DNA from: Candidatus Agathobaculum merdipullorum
GTDB lineage: Bacteria; Bacillota; Clostridia; Oscillospirales; Butyricicoccaceae
Length of the DNA: 64,000 nt
Direction of reading: 5' to 3'
NCBI GenBank assembly: GCA_019115185.1
Contig: DXDZ01000008.1
Coordinates: 1-64,000, forward strand
The position numbers were made by a program, and so were the translations under genes. Under the pieces are notes generated by a model. The model saw only the letters and a program-made list of their open reading frames with translations. It ran no database searches and was not told where the DNA came from. Positions 51,648 through 59,806 of the stretch are shown one piece after another (positions within the stretch are counted from its first letter, which is position 1; each line of letters opens with the position of its first letter).

Positions 51648-52436
51648 ATGCCTATTCTGGAAGTACAAAACATCAACAAGAGCTTCGGCGCCACCAAGGT
51701 GCTGGACAACATCAGCTTTTCGCTGGAACGCGGCAAGGCGCTGGCCATCATCGGCTCAAGCGGTTCGGGCAAGACCACCCTGCTGCGCTGCCTGAACTTT
51801 CTGGAGACCCCGAACGCCGGTCGTATCATCGTCAATGGCGAGACCCTGTTCGACGCTGCGGATCATTCCTCCAAAAGCGACGAGGAAATCCGCAAGCGCC
51901 GTCTGCACTTCGGCATGGTGTTCCAGTCGTTCAATCTGTTCCCGCAGTACACCGCGCTGGAAAACGTCATGCTGGCAAGTCTGCTGCTCGCCAAGGCGCG
52001 GCCGGACTACAAGCAGAACAAGCGTGCGATCCATGAAGAGATCGAACATCACGCCATTGAGCTGCTCAGCCAAATGAGTCTGGAAGGCCGCATGAGCCAC
52101 TACCCGCATCAGCTTTCCGGCGGCCAGCAGCAGCGCGTGGCAATCGCACGCGCGCTCGCGCTGCATCCCGACATTCTGTGCTTCGACGAGCCGACCTCCG
52201 CGCTCGACCCCGAGCTGACCGGCGAGGTGCTCAAGGTCATCCGCTCGCTGGCCGACCAGCATACCACGATGATTATTGTCACGCACGAAATGGCTTTTGC
52301 ACGGGATGTTGCCGACCATATTCTATTTATGGACGGCGGTGTGATTGTCGAGGAAGGTTCTCCGACCGAGCTGTTTGAAAATACCCAAAATGAACGAACC
52401 AAGGCATTTTTGAGCCGTTTTTCACAAAACAACTAA
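51648..52436 (+). CDS. Amino-acid ABC transporter ATPase
   Basis: A 262-residue ATPase with Walker A IIGSSGSGKTTLLRC, Q-loop GMVFQSFNLFPQYT, signature [16 protein letters not shown], Walker B LCFDEPTSALDPEL and switch His in VTHEMAF. It resembles GlnQ-type subunits. The gene begins 12 bases after the permease. Next on this strand, about 280 bases on, begins the 4-hydroxybutyrate cluster. Confidence 0.94.
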   Translation: MPILEVQNINKSFGATKVLDNISFSLERGKALAIIGSSGSGKTTLLRCLNFLETPNAGRIIVNGETLFDAADHSSKSDEEIRKRRLHFGMVFQSFNLFPQYTALENVMLASLLLAKARPDYKQNKRAIHEEIEHHAIELLSQMSLEGRMSHYPHQLSGGQQQRVAIARALALHPDILCFDEPTSALDPELTGEVLKVIRSLADQHTTMIIVTHEMAFARDVADHILFMDGGVIVEEGSPTELFENTQNERTKAFLSRFSQNN

Positions 52437-52515
52437 AGGGCAGCAGTTCTTTCCAGGACTTTTCAGCACTTTCCACCAACTCCCCATTTACAAACCTCTT
52501 TAAATACGCTAAAAT

Positions 52516-52546
52516 AATCCCGTATTCAAAAATGCGGGATTTTTTA
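52516..52546 (+). terminator. Terminator of the ABC transporter operon
   Basis: Stem AATCCCG / CGGGATT, extended by wobble pairs, with a run of T's. Confidence 0.8.
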
Positions 52547-52604
52547 TTGTCTTTTTGTACAGGAACACTTGGTTATTTTTTGATGATTTTTTTGTTTGTT
52601 TGTG

Positions 52605-52633
52605 TTGAAGTTGTGGAATGGATTTGCTACAAT
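52605..52633 (+). promoter_or_regulatory. Promoter of the 4-hydroxybutyrate dehydrogenase gene
   Basis: TTGAAG (52605-52610), 17 bp, TACAAT (52628-52633). Confidence 0.6.
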
Positions 52634-52719
52634 AAAAGCACAGGACAAATCTGTCCTGCCAAAGATGTAAAAAGCCCGCACGGCCTTTTATAAATTTTTA
52701 GAATGGAGATGTATCAATT

Positions 52720-53901
52720 ATGGCTATGGATGCTTTCAGCGCCTCCCTGATGCAGGACAAGAGAGAGATCATCATCGCCCCGACCATTTACAAGTTTGCA
52801 AACTTCGGTGAATTCGCCGCCGAGTTCAAGCTTGGCGAGCGCGACGTTGTCCTGACCAACGAATTCATCTACAAGCCCTTCATGGAGGAGCTTGGCCTGA
52901 AGAGCAAGTTTGTTTTCCAGGAGAAGTTCGGTGCAGGCGAGCCTTCCGAGGCTATGATCGAAACCATGTACGAAGCCATTCCGTATGATTCCTATGACCG
53001 CGTCATCGCTGTTGGCGGCGGCGCCATCATGGACCTTTGCAAGCTGCTCGGCTGCAAGCGCCCGAACTCTGTACATGAACTGTATTTCAAGCGCGAGCCC
53101 GTTGTACATGAGAAGGAAGTTATCGCCATCCCGACCACCTGCGGCACCGGTTCCGAGGTTACCAACATCTCGGTTGCCATCGTTAAGGACGAGAAGGACG
53201 GCAAGCTGACCGGCGGCGAGACCAAGCTCGGTCTGGTTTCCGACGACATCATCCCGAACAAGGTTTGCCTGGTTCCGGATCTGCTCAAGACCCTGCCCTA
53301 CAAGCCGTTCGCTGCTTCCGCAATCGACGCGCTCATCCACGCAACCGAGTCCTTCCTGTCCCCGCACCGCAAGACCGTTACCTCCGAGATGTACTCGGTC
53401 AAGGCGGCTGAGATGATTCTGGAAGGCTTCCGCCGCATCGCGCTGGAAGGCCCGGACGCTCGCATGGATTATCTGGGCGAGTTCGTTACCGCTTCCCTGT
53501 TTGCCGGCATCGCATTCCTGAAGGCTGGCTGCGCAACCGTTCACGGCATGTCCTTCCCGCTCGGCGGCACCTACCACGTTCCGCACGGCGAGTCCAACTA
53601 CGCTCTGTTCGGCAAGATCCTTGAGCTGTACGACGAGTACGAGCCGAACGGCGAGCTTGGCAAGTACAAGGAGCTCGTTGCTCGCTGCCTGGGCTGCAGC
53701 AAGGACGACGCGCTGCGCACCCTGAATGTCACCCTCGAGAAGGTTCTCCCGCTCAAGCCGCTGCATGAGTACGGCTTCAAGGAAGAGGACATCAAGAGCT
53801 TCCCGATCTCGGTAGAGGCAAATCAGCAGCGTCTGATCACCAACTCCTACCGTCCGTGGAGCATCGAACTGAGCGAGCGCGTATACCGCGAGTGCTTCTG
53901 A
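52720..53901 (+). CDS. 4-hydroxybutyrate dehydrogenase (iron-containing ADH family)
   Basis: Reduces succinate semialdehyde to 4-hydroxybutyrate with NADH. The 393-residue protein has DRVIAVGGGAIMDLCKLLG for nucleotide binding and IPTTCGTGSEVTNISVAIV. The Fe ligand set is suggested by SAIDALIHATESFLSP (Asp/His), the central His in TVHGMSFPLGGTYHVPHGES and the next His. N-terminus MAMDAFSASLMQDKREIII is characteristic of clostridial 4-hydroxybutyrate dehydrogenases. The dehydratase gene for the next steps lies immediately downstream. Confidence 0.9.
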   Translation: MAMDAFSASLMQDKREIIIAPTIYKFANFGEFAAEFKLGERDVVLTNEFIYKPFMEELGLKSKFVFQEKFGAGEPSEAMIETMYEAIPYDSYDRVIAVGGGAIMDLCKLLGCKRPNSVHELYFKREPVVHEKEVIAIPTTCGTGSEVTNISVAIVKDEKDGKLTGGETKLGLVSDDIIPNKVCLVPDLLKTLPYKPFAASAIDALIHATESFLSPHRKTVTSEMYSVKAAEMILEGFRRIALEGPDARMDYLGEFVTASLFAGIAFLKAGCATVHGMSFPLGGTYHVPHGESNYALFGKILELYDEYEPNGELGKYKELVARCLGCSKDDALRTLNVTLEKVLPLKPLHEYGFKEEDIKSFPISVEANQQRLITNSYRPWSIELSERVYRECF

Positions 53902-53922
53902 TTTCTGTAAGCGTTTCGCCTG

Positions 53923-53962
53923 AACAGGGCGGGGACCCCCGCGTTCCCCGCCCTGTTTTTTC
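53923..53962 (+). terminator. Terminator after 4-hydroxybutyrate dehydrogenase
   Basis: A 13-bp stem (AACAGGGCGGGGA with TCCCCGCCCTGTT) and T run. The dehydratase gene starts only 70 bases later without a clear promoter, so partial read-through may serve it. Confidence 0.85.
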
Positions 53963-54034
53963 TTAGAAGGTTTGTTTGCCGCATGTCGGCAAATCCCTCA
54001 GAAAGTTTGAAAAGAGAAAGGATACTTGATCGCT

Positions 54035-55480
54035 ATGATGACCAAAGACCAGTACATTGAGTCCCTGCGCAAGCTGAAGCTCAATCTGTATATGTTCGGT
54101 GAAAAGGTGGAGAATCCGGTAGATAACCCGATCATCCGCCCCTCGCTCAACTCCTTTGCCGCTACCTATGAGCTGGCGGAGGATCCCCAGTACGAAGACC
54201 TGATGACCGCCACCAGCCATATCACGGGCAAGAAGATCAACCGCTTCACCCACATGCATCAGTCCACCGACGACCTCATCAAGAAGGTCAAGATGCAGCG
54301 TCTGCTCGGCCAGAAGACCGCAGCCTGCTTCCAGCGCTGCGTTGGTATGGACGCAATGAACGCCGTATTCTCCTCCACCTATGAGATCGACGAGGCCTGC
54401 GGCACCAAGTATCACGAGAACTTCGTCAAGTTCCTCACCCGCGTACAGGAAGAGGACCTCGCAGTTGACGGCGCTATGACCGACGTCAAGGGCGACCGTT
54501 CGCTCGCACCCTCCAAGCAGGCCGATCCCGACCTGTTCCTGCACGTTGTTGAGCGCACCGCGGACGGCGTATATGTCACCGGTGCAAAGGCACACCAGAC
54601 CGGCTTTGTAAACAGCCACGAAGTGCTGGTTATGCCGACCATCTCCATGCGTGAGGGCGACGAGGACTACGCGATCTCCTTTGCCATCCCGACCGACTCC
54701 GAAGGCATAACGCTGATCTACGGCCGTCAGTCCTGCGACACCCGCAAGACCGAGGAGTACAACGACATCGACGTGGGCAACAAGGTTTACGGCGGCCACG
54801 AAGTGCTGGTTATCTTCGACCACGTATTCGTTCCGAACGACCGAATCTTCCTCAACGGCGAAGTCAAGTTCGCCGGTATGATCGTTGAGCGTTTCGCAGG
54901 CTATCACCGTCAGTCCTACGGCGGCTGCAAGGTCGGCGTGGGCGACGTGCTGATCGGCGCAACTGCACTGGCAGGCGAAATGGCGGGCTCTGCCAAGGCG
55001 TCCCACGTCAAGGATAAGCTGATCGAAATGACTCACCTGAACGAGACGCTGTACTGCTGCGGCATCGCGTGCTCTTCGCAGGGCACCAAGACCAAGGCGG
55101 GCAACTACCTGATCGACCTGCTGCTGGCAAACGTCTGCAAGCAGAACGTCACCCGCTTCCCGTACGAGATCGCACGTCTGGCGCAGGACCTGGCCGGCGG
55201 CCTGATGGTTACCCAGCCCTCCGAGGCGGACTACCGCAACCCGGTTCTCAAGCCCTACATCGAGAAGTACCTCAAGGGCGTCGCTTCTGTGCCGACCGAG
55301 GACCGTATGCGCGTACTGCGTTTGATTGAAAACATGACGATGGGCACTGCTGCTGTCGGCTATCTGCCGGAGTCCATGCATGGCGCAGGTTCGCCCCAGG
55401 CTCAGCGCATCATGATTGCCCGTCAGTCCAACCTGGAAATGAAGAAGGAACTGGCGAAGAAGATTGCTCGTATCCAGTAA
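54035..55480 (+). CDS. 4-hydroxybutyryl-CoA dehydratase / vinylacetyl-CoA isomerase
   Basis: A flavin- and 4Fe-4S-dependent enzyme converting 4-hydroxybutyryl-CoA to crotonyl-CoA. With the ATG at 54035 the cluster ligands fall at Cys98 and Cys102 (ACFQRCVGMDAM), His291 (GYHRQSYGG) and Cys298, one less than the known Cys99/103/His292/Cys299 of Clostridium aminobutyricum. Other signatures include VDGAMTDVKGDRSLAPSKQ, GAKAHQTG and DTRKTEEYNDIDVGN. Length is 481 residues, as in that enzyme. A TTG at 54026 could add three residues but sits too close to AAAGGA. Confidence 0.95.
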   Translation: MMTKDQYIESLRKLKLNLYMFGEKVENPVDNPIIRPSLNSFAATYELAEDPQYEDLMTATSHITGKKINRFTHMHQSTDDLIKKVKMQRLLGQKTAACFQRCVGMDAMNAVFSSTYEIDEACGTKYHENFVKFLTRVQEEDLAVDGAMTDVKGDRSLAPSKQADPDLFLHVVERTADGVYVTGAKAHQTGFVNSHEVLVMPTISMREGDEDYAISFAIPTDSEGITLIYGRQSCDTRKTEEYNDIDVGNKVYGGHEVLVIFDHVFVPNDRIFLNGEVKFAGMIVERFAGYHRQSYGGCKVGVGDVLIGATALAGEMAGSAKASHVKDKLIEMTHLNETLYCCGIACSSQGTKTKAGNYLIDLLLANVCKQNVTRFPYEIARLAQDLAGGLMVTQPSEADYRNPVLKPYIEKYLKGVASVPTEDRMRVLRLIENMTMGTAAVGYLPESMHGAGSPQAQRIMIARQSNLEMKKELAKKIARIQ

Positions 55481-55493
55481 TCTCTGAGCATTG

Positions 55494-55527
55494 CATAGGC
55501 ACTCATGGAGCACCGTGAGTGCCTATG
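55494..55527 (+). other. Intercistronic hairpin
   Basis: A perfect 12-bp stem (CATAGGCACTCA with its complement region TGAGTGCCTATG) around a 10-base loop, followed by TTTGC. It lies between the dehydratase and the small Cys-rich gene and could attenuate or stabilise the transcript. Confidence 0.6.
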
Positions 55528-55565
55528 TTTGCAATTTCACTTAGCCAAAGGAGGCTCAACGCACT

Positions 55566-55832
55566 ATGCTGCGCTGCACTGTCAAATTCTGCGGCGGCTG
55601 CAATCCGCGCTACGACCGCGGAGAAGCCTATCAAACCGTGCGCACCTCCCTTGCGGACGTCGCTGCATTTTCCTATCCGGAGGACGGCGTCCATTACGAC
55701 GTACTGCTGATTATCCGCGGCTGCACCGGCTGCCCCTATCTATATGAGGACATCGACGCTGATCATCGCATCATCGTGGACTCTGCGGACGGCATCCCGG
55801 AAGCCATTCGGACGATCCGGCAACTCGCGTAA
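55566..55832 (+). CDS. Small Cys-rich protein in the 4-hydroxybutyrate operon
   Basis: An 88-residue protein with two CxxC motifs, VKFCGGCNPRYDRG at the N-terminus and GCTGCPYLYEDI in the middle, arranged like a metal- or Fe-S-binding site. The remaining sequence (DVLLIIRGCTG, RIIVDSADGIPEAI) is alpha-beta. AAAGGAGG precedes the ATG at 55566. It lies between the dehydratase and a CoA-transferase gene and is presumably co-transcribed. I do not know a function; an electron-transfer or cluster-delivery role for the oxygen-sensitive dehydratase is a guess. Confidence 0.7.
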   Translation: MLRCTVKFCGGCNPRYDRGEAYQTVRTSLADVAAFSYPEDGVHYDVLLIIRGCTGCPYLYEDIDADHRIIVDSADGIPEAIRTIRQLA

Positions 55833-55881
55833 ATTGAACGGCCGCGCCAAGCGTCCGTTATTCAGAGGAGGATGATAGAAC

Positions 55882-57450
55882 ATGAAGAAAGTAAGCATTA
55901 TCTCGGCGGAAGAGGCCACGCTCAAGGTTCAGGACGGCGACACCATCGCCACCGGCGGTTTTGTCAGCTGCGCCTGCCCGGAAACCCTGTCCAAGGCGCT
56001 GGAAAAGCGTTTCCTTGAGACCGGCCACCCGAACAACCTGACCCTGTTCTTTGCAGCCGGTCAGGGCCACCGTGACGGCACCGGCGGCGACCACTACGGT
56101 CATGAGGGCATGGTCAAGCGCGTCATCGGCGGCCACTGGGACCGCGCGCCCCGTCTGGGTGAGCTGGCGCTGAACAACAAGATTGAAGCCTACAACCTGC
56201 CGCAGGGCGTTATCTCGCACATGTACCGCGATATCGCCGCGCACAACATCGGCACGATCACCCATGTCGGCCTGAAGACCTTTGTTGACCCGCGCAACGG
56301 CGGCGGCAAGCTCAACGAAATGACCAAGGAAGATCTGGTTACGATCGTCAACATCGAAGGCAAGGAGCGCCTGCTGTACAAGGGCTTCCCGATCAATGTT
56401 GTGTTCCTGCGCGCATCCTACTGCGACGAATACGGCAACTGCACCGTACATAGAGAGATTGGCCCGCTGGACGTTACGGCTATGGCGCAGGCGTGCAAGA
56501 ACTCGGGCGGCAAGGTCATCGTACAGGTCGAAAAGATCGTACAGGGCGGCTCGCTTGATCCGAAGCTGGTTGCCATCCCGGGCATCTATGTTGACTCGGT
56601 TGTCATCGGCTCGGAGGAAGAGAACATGCAGTGCCTCGGCATGCCGTATGACGGCGCACTGACCGGCGAATTCCGCATCCCGGTAGACGCAATCCCGCCC
56701 ATCCCGATGGACGCCAAGAAGATCATCGCCCGCCGCGCAGCGATGGAGCTGCCGCAGGATGCGATTGTCAACCTCGGCACCGGTGCACCGGAAAAGATCG
56801 CAAACGTCGCGGCAGAAGAGGGCATCTCGGACAAGATGACTCTGACCGTTGAGGCAGGCTCGATCGCAGGCGTTCCCTACGGCGGCACCCAATTCGGTGC
56901 AGCGGCAAATGCCATGTGCATCATCCCGCACAACGTACAGTTTGACTTCTATCAGGGCGGCGGTCTGGACGTTGCGTTCCTCGGCTTGGCTGAGACCGCT
57001 CCGAACGGCGACCTGAATGTTTCCAAATTCGGCACCCGTCTGGCAGGCGCAGGCGGATTCATCGACATCACCCAGAACGCCAAGAAGGTCGTTTACTGCG
57101 GCACCTTCACCGCCAAGGGCCTCAAGACCGCCTGCGAGGACGGCAAGCTCGTCATCACGCAGGAAGGCGCCAAGAAGAAGTTCGTCAACAAGGTCGAGCA
57201 CATCACCTTCTCCGGCGACTACGCTAACGAAGTACACCAGCCGGTTCTGTACATCACCGAGCGCGCCGTGTTCGAGCTGCGCCCGGAAGGCGTCACCCTG
57301 GTCGAAATCGCACCGGGCATCGACCTGCAGACGCAGGTGCTCGACCAGATGGAATTTGAGCCCAAGATCGCTTACCAGCCGGACGGCTCGATCAAGCTGA
57401 TGGATGCCCGCATCTTCCGCGACGAGCTCATGGGCCTGGCGAACGATTAA
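55882..57450 (+). CDS. Propionate-CoA-transferase-like fused CoA-transferase
   Basis: Moves CoA between acetyl-CoA and a short-chain acid. The 522-residue chain fuses the alpha and beta domains of class I CoA-transferases: GDTIATGGFVSCACPE, LFFAAGQGHRDG, GLKTFVDPRNGGGKL and the catalytic Glu at residue 324 in LTVEAGSIAGVPYGG, at the same number as in Clostridium propionicum Pct. In this operon the likely job is activating 4-hydroxybutyrate, but acetoacetate or propionate could also fit. The start follows GGAGG. Confidence 0.9.
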   Translation: MKKVSIISAEEATLKVQDGDTIATGGFVSCACPETLSKALEKRFLETGHPNNLTLFFAAGQGHRDGTGGDHYGHEGMVKRVIGGHWDRAPRLGELALNNKIEAYNLPQGVISHMYRDIAAHNIGTITHVGLKTFVDPRNGGGKLNEMTKEDLVTIVNIEGKERLLYKGFPINVVFLRASYCDEYGNCTVHREIGPLDVTAMAQACKNSGGKVIVQVEKIVQGGSLDPKLVAIPGIYVDSVVIGSEEENMQCLGMPYDGALTGEFRIPVDAIPPIPMDAKKIIARRAAMELPQDAIVNLGTGAPEKIANVAAEEGISDKMTLTVEAGSIAGVPYGGTQFGAAANAMCIIPHNVQFDFYQGGGLDVAFLGLAETAPNGDLNVSKFGTRLAGAGGFIDITQNAKKVVYCGTFTAKGLKTACEDGKLVITQEGAKKKFVNKVEHITFSGDYANEVHQPVLYITERAVFELRPEGVTLVEIAPGIDLQTQVLDQMEFEPKIAYQPDGSIKLMDARIFRDELMGLAND

Positions 57451-57494
57451 GTTCCGATTTTTTCTGTGTGTGTGTTGTGCAAATTTTGGGTATA

Positions 57495-57512
57495 TTGTTA
57501 ATCGTTTAACAA
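57495..57512. promoter_or_regulatory. Perfect Rex operator upstream of the thiolase
   Basis: TTGTTAATCGTTTAACAA is an exact match to the clostridial Rex consensus TTGTTAA-N4-TTAACAA. It lies about 17 bp upstream of the predicted -35 element. Confidence 0.85.
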
Positions 57513-57528
57513 ACTTTCGTAAAACCCC

Positions 57529-57556
57529 TTGCAATTCTCCGCACATTTGATAAAAT
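57529..57556 (+). promoter_or_regulatory. Promoter of the butyrate operon (thiolase)
   Basis: TTGCAA (57529-57534), 16 bp, TAAAAT (57551-57556). Confidence 0.55.
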
Positions 57557-57630
57557 ATTAACGAACTCGCAAGAGACACTAAACTGCACCGGTGCGTCCG
57601 GTGCCAGAGAAGAAAAGGAGTAACAGCCAA

Positions 57631-58818
57631 ATGAACGTTTACATCTGTTCCGCTGCCCGTACCGCTATCGGCACTTATGGCGGCACCCTCCGCGACGTAC
57701 CTGCCGCTCAGCTCGGCATCGCTGCTGCCAACGCTGCCGTTGAACGCGCTGGCGTTGACAAGGCCGCTATCGACGAATGCCTGTTTGGTCAGGTATTGCA
57801 GGGCGGCGTTGGCCAGAACGTAGCCCGTCAGGTATCTCTCGGCATCGGTATGCCGCTTGAGACCCCGGCCATGACCCTGAACAAGGTTTGCGCATCCTCC
57901 ATGCGTGCCATCTCTCTGGGCTCCCAGATCATCCGCTCCGGCGAGGATCAGATGATGCTGGTCGGCGGCTGCGAGTCCATGTCCGGTGCCCCGTACATCT
58001 CCCGCAACATGCGCTGGGGCGCTCGCATGAACGACGTTAAGTTCGTTGATATGATGGTTTACGACGGCGTATTCGACGTATTCAACCAGTACCACATGGG
58101 CATCACCGCGGAAAACGTTGCTGAGAAGTACGGCATCACCCGCGAGATGCAGGACCAGATCGGCTATGAGTCCCAGATGAAGGCTGCCAAGGCGATTTCC
58201 TCCGGCCGCTTCAAGGACGAGATCGTTCCGATCGAGGTCAAGAAGAAGAAGGAAACCATTATCTTTGATACCGACGAGCACTGCCGTCCGCAGACCACCC
58301 TCGAGGGTCTGGCAAAGCTGCGCCCGGCCTTCAAGAAGGACGGCACGGTTACCGCAGGCAACGCTTCCGGCATCAACGATGCAGGCGCAGCCATGATTAT
58401 CGCGTCCGAGGATTTCGTTAAGGCGCACGGCCTCAAGCCGATGGCCAAGATCCGCGCATTCGGCTCTGTTGGCTGCGATCCGGCAATCATGGGCATCGGC
58501 CCGATCGAATCCACCCGTCAGGCTCTCAAGCGCGCTGGTCTGACCGTTGCTGACCTCGACCTGATCGAGTCCAACGAGGCGTTTGCTGCACAGGCTGCTG
58601 CTGTTAACCGCGAGCTCGGCTTTGACATGGATAAGGTCAACGTCAACGGCGGCGCAATCGCTCTGGGCCACCCGATCGGTGCAGCAGGCTGCCGTATCAC
58701 CACCACTCTGCTTCACGAAATGATCAAGCGCGACCTGACCATCGGCCTTGCCACCATGTGCATCGGCGGCGGCATGGGCGAAGCCCTGATCGTAGAGCGC
58801 GACGAGCTCTGCAAGTAA
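57631..58818 (+). CDS. thlA: Acetyl-CoA C-acetyltransferase (thiolase)
   Basis: Condenses two acetyl-CoA to acetoacetyl-CoA. The 395-residue protein has the nucleophile Cys87 in [10 protein letters not shown], His347 in [11 protein letters not shown] and the proton-shuttle Cys377 in [10 protein letters not shown]. It starts [14 protein letters not shown] after AAAAGGAG. The first gene of thl-crt-hbd, with a Rex operator upstream. The name thlA is by pathway context; atoB is equivalent. Confidence 0.94.
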   Translation: MNVYICSAARTAIGTYGGTLRDVPAAQLGIAAANAAVERAGVDKAAIDECLFGQVLQGGVGQNVARQVSLGIGMPLETPAMTLNKVCASSMRAISLGSQIIRSGEDQMMLVGGCESMSGAPYISRNMRWGARMNDVKFVDMMVYDGVFDVFNQYHMGITAENVAEKYGITREMQDQIGYESQMKAAKAISSGRFKDEIVPIEVKKKKETIIFDTDEHCRPQTTLEGLAKLRPAFKKDGTVTAGNASGINDAGAAMIIASEDFVKAHGLKPMAKIRAFGSVGCDPAIMGIGPIESTRQALKRAGLTVADLDLIESNEAFAAQAAAVNRELGFDMDKVNVNGGAIALGHPIGAAGCRITTTLLHEMIKRDLTIGLATMCIGGGMGEALIVERDELCK

Positions 58819-58872
58819 TCATCGGCAGACAGCTTTTCGCACCCTCTCCGCATTGATTCCTGTAAATGAAAT

Positions 58873-58911
58873 CGGTATCCGTCAGGCGATACGCTTTCCT
58901 GACGGATACCG
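58873..58911 (+). other. Intercistronic hairpin between thiolase and crotonase
   Basis: A perfect 14-bp stem (CGGTATCCGTCAGG with its complement) around an 11-base loop, with no T run after it. A processing or stability element is more likely than a terminator. Confidence 0.65.
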
Positions 58912-58944
58912 GCTCGTCAGATAGATCGAAAGGAAGTCTTTACA

Positions 58945-59760
58945 ATGACTGATGTAGTAGTTGAGAAAAAAGGCCATGTGGCGGTCGTCAAGATCGAGCA
59001 CATGAAGGCCATGAACGCGCTTTCCACCGACATGTATGCTCAGCTGGAAGAGGCGTTCGATGAAGTCGGTAAGATGGATGACGTTTACTGCGTTATCCTG
59101 ACTGGCTCCTCCACCGTCAACAAGAAGGGCAAGACGGTCAACTCCTTCGTCGCTGGCGCTGACATCGCACAGATGTCCACCATGACGGTTGCAGAAGGCA
59201 AGTTCTTCGGCAACGATTCCAACCGTGTCTGCTGGAAGATTGAAAACTTCAAGCGCCCGGTAATCGCAGCGATCAACGGCTTCTGCCTCGGCGGCGGCTG
59301 CGAGCTGGCTTTGAGCTGTGACATCCGTCTGGCGTCCGACAATGCATTGTTCGGCCAGCCGGAAGTTGGTCTGGGCATCACCCCGGGCTGCGGCGGCACC
59401 CAGCGTCTGGCCCGCGTCGTTGGTCTGGGCAAGGCCAAGGAAATGATCTACACCGCCCGCGGCAACTACACTGCACAGCAGGCACTCGAAATGGGTCTGG
59501 TCAACTACGTATATCCGCTGGAAAACCTGATGGACGAAGCCATGAAGCTGGCAGAAGAGATCGCAGCGCAGGCTCCGATCGCAGTTTCTCTGTGCAAGGA
59601 AGCCATCAATGTCGGCATGCAGACCGATCTGAATTCCGCTCTGAAGTTTGAGGGCAACGTATTCGGTCAGTGCTTCGCAACCGAAGATCAGAAGTACGGC
59701 ATGGCTTACTTCCTTGACAAGAACAAGGAGAAGCCCGCTAAGGAATTCAAGAACAAGTAA
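58945..59760 (+). CDS. crt: Crotonase / 3-hydroxybutyryl-CoA dehydratase
   Basis: Dehydrates 3-hydroxybutyryl-CoA to crotonyl-CoA. The 271-residue enoyl-CoA hydratase-fold protein has the oxyanion-hole regions SFVAGADIAQM and FCLGGGCELALSCD, with catalytic Glu120 (GGCEL) and Glu140 (GQPEVGLGITPGCGG). It is slightly longer than the clostridial average because of an insert around GSSTVNKKGKT. A hairpin precedes it and a 46-base gap separates it from the dehydrogenase. Confidence 0.94.
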   Translation: MTDVVVEKKGHVAVVKIEHMKAMNALSTDMYAQLEEAFDEVGKMDDVYCVILTGSSTVNKKGKTVNSFVAGADIAQMSTMTVAEGKFFGNDSNRVCWKIENFKRPVIAAINGFCLGGGCELALSCDIRLASDNALFGQPEVGLGITPGCGGTQRLARVVGLGKAKEMIYTARGNYTAQQALEMGLVNYVYPLENLMDEAMKLAEEIAAQAPIAVSLCKEAINVGMQTDLNSALKFEGNVFGQCFATEDQKYGMAYFLDKNKEKPAKEFKNK

Positions 59761-59806
59761 GCCGTTTTTGTTGATTGTTTAAGAGTGAGAGAGAGGTTAT
59801 ACTATC

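Noticed and set aside
53963-55513. 516-codon minus-strand frame opposite the 4-hydroxybutyryl-CoA dehydratase
   Set aside because: Antisense shadow; the plus-strand protein has all catalytic ligands.
55858-58716. 952-codon minus-strand frame opposite the CoA-transferase and thiolase
   Set aside because: Antisense shadow of two certain genes, with no family resemblance.
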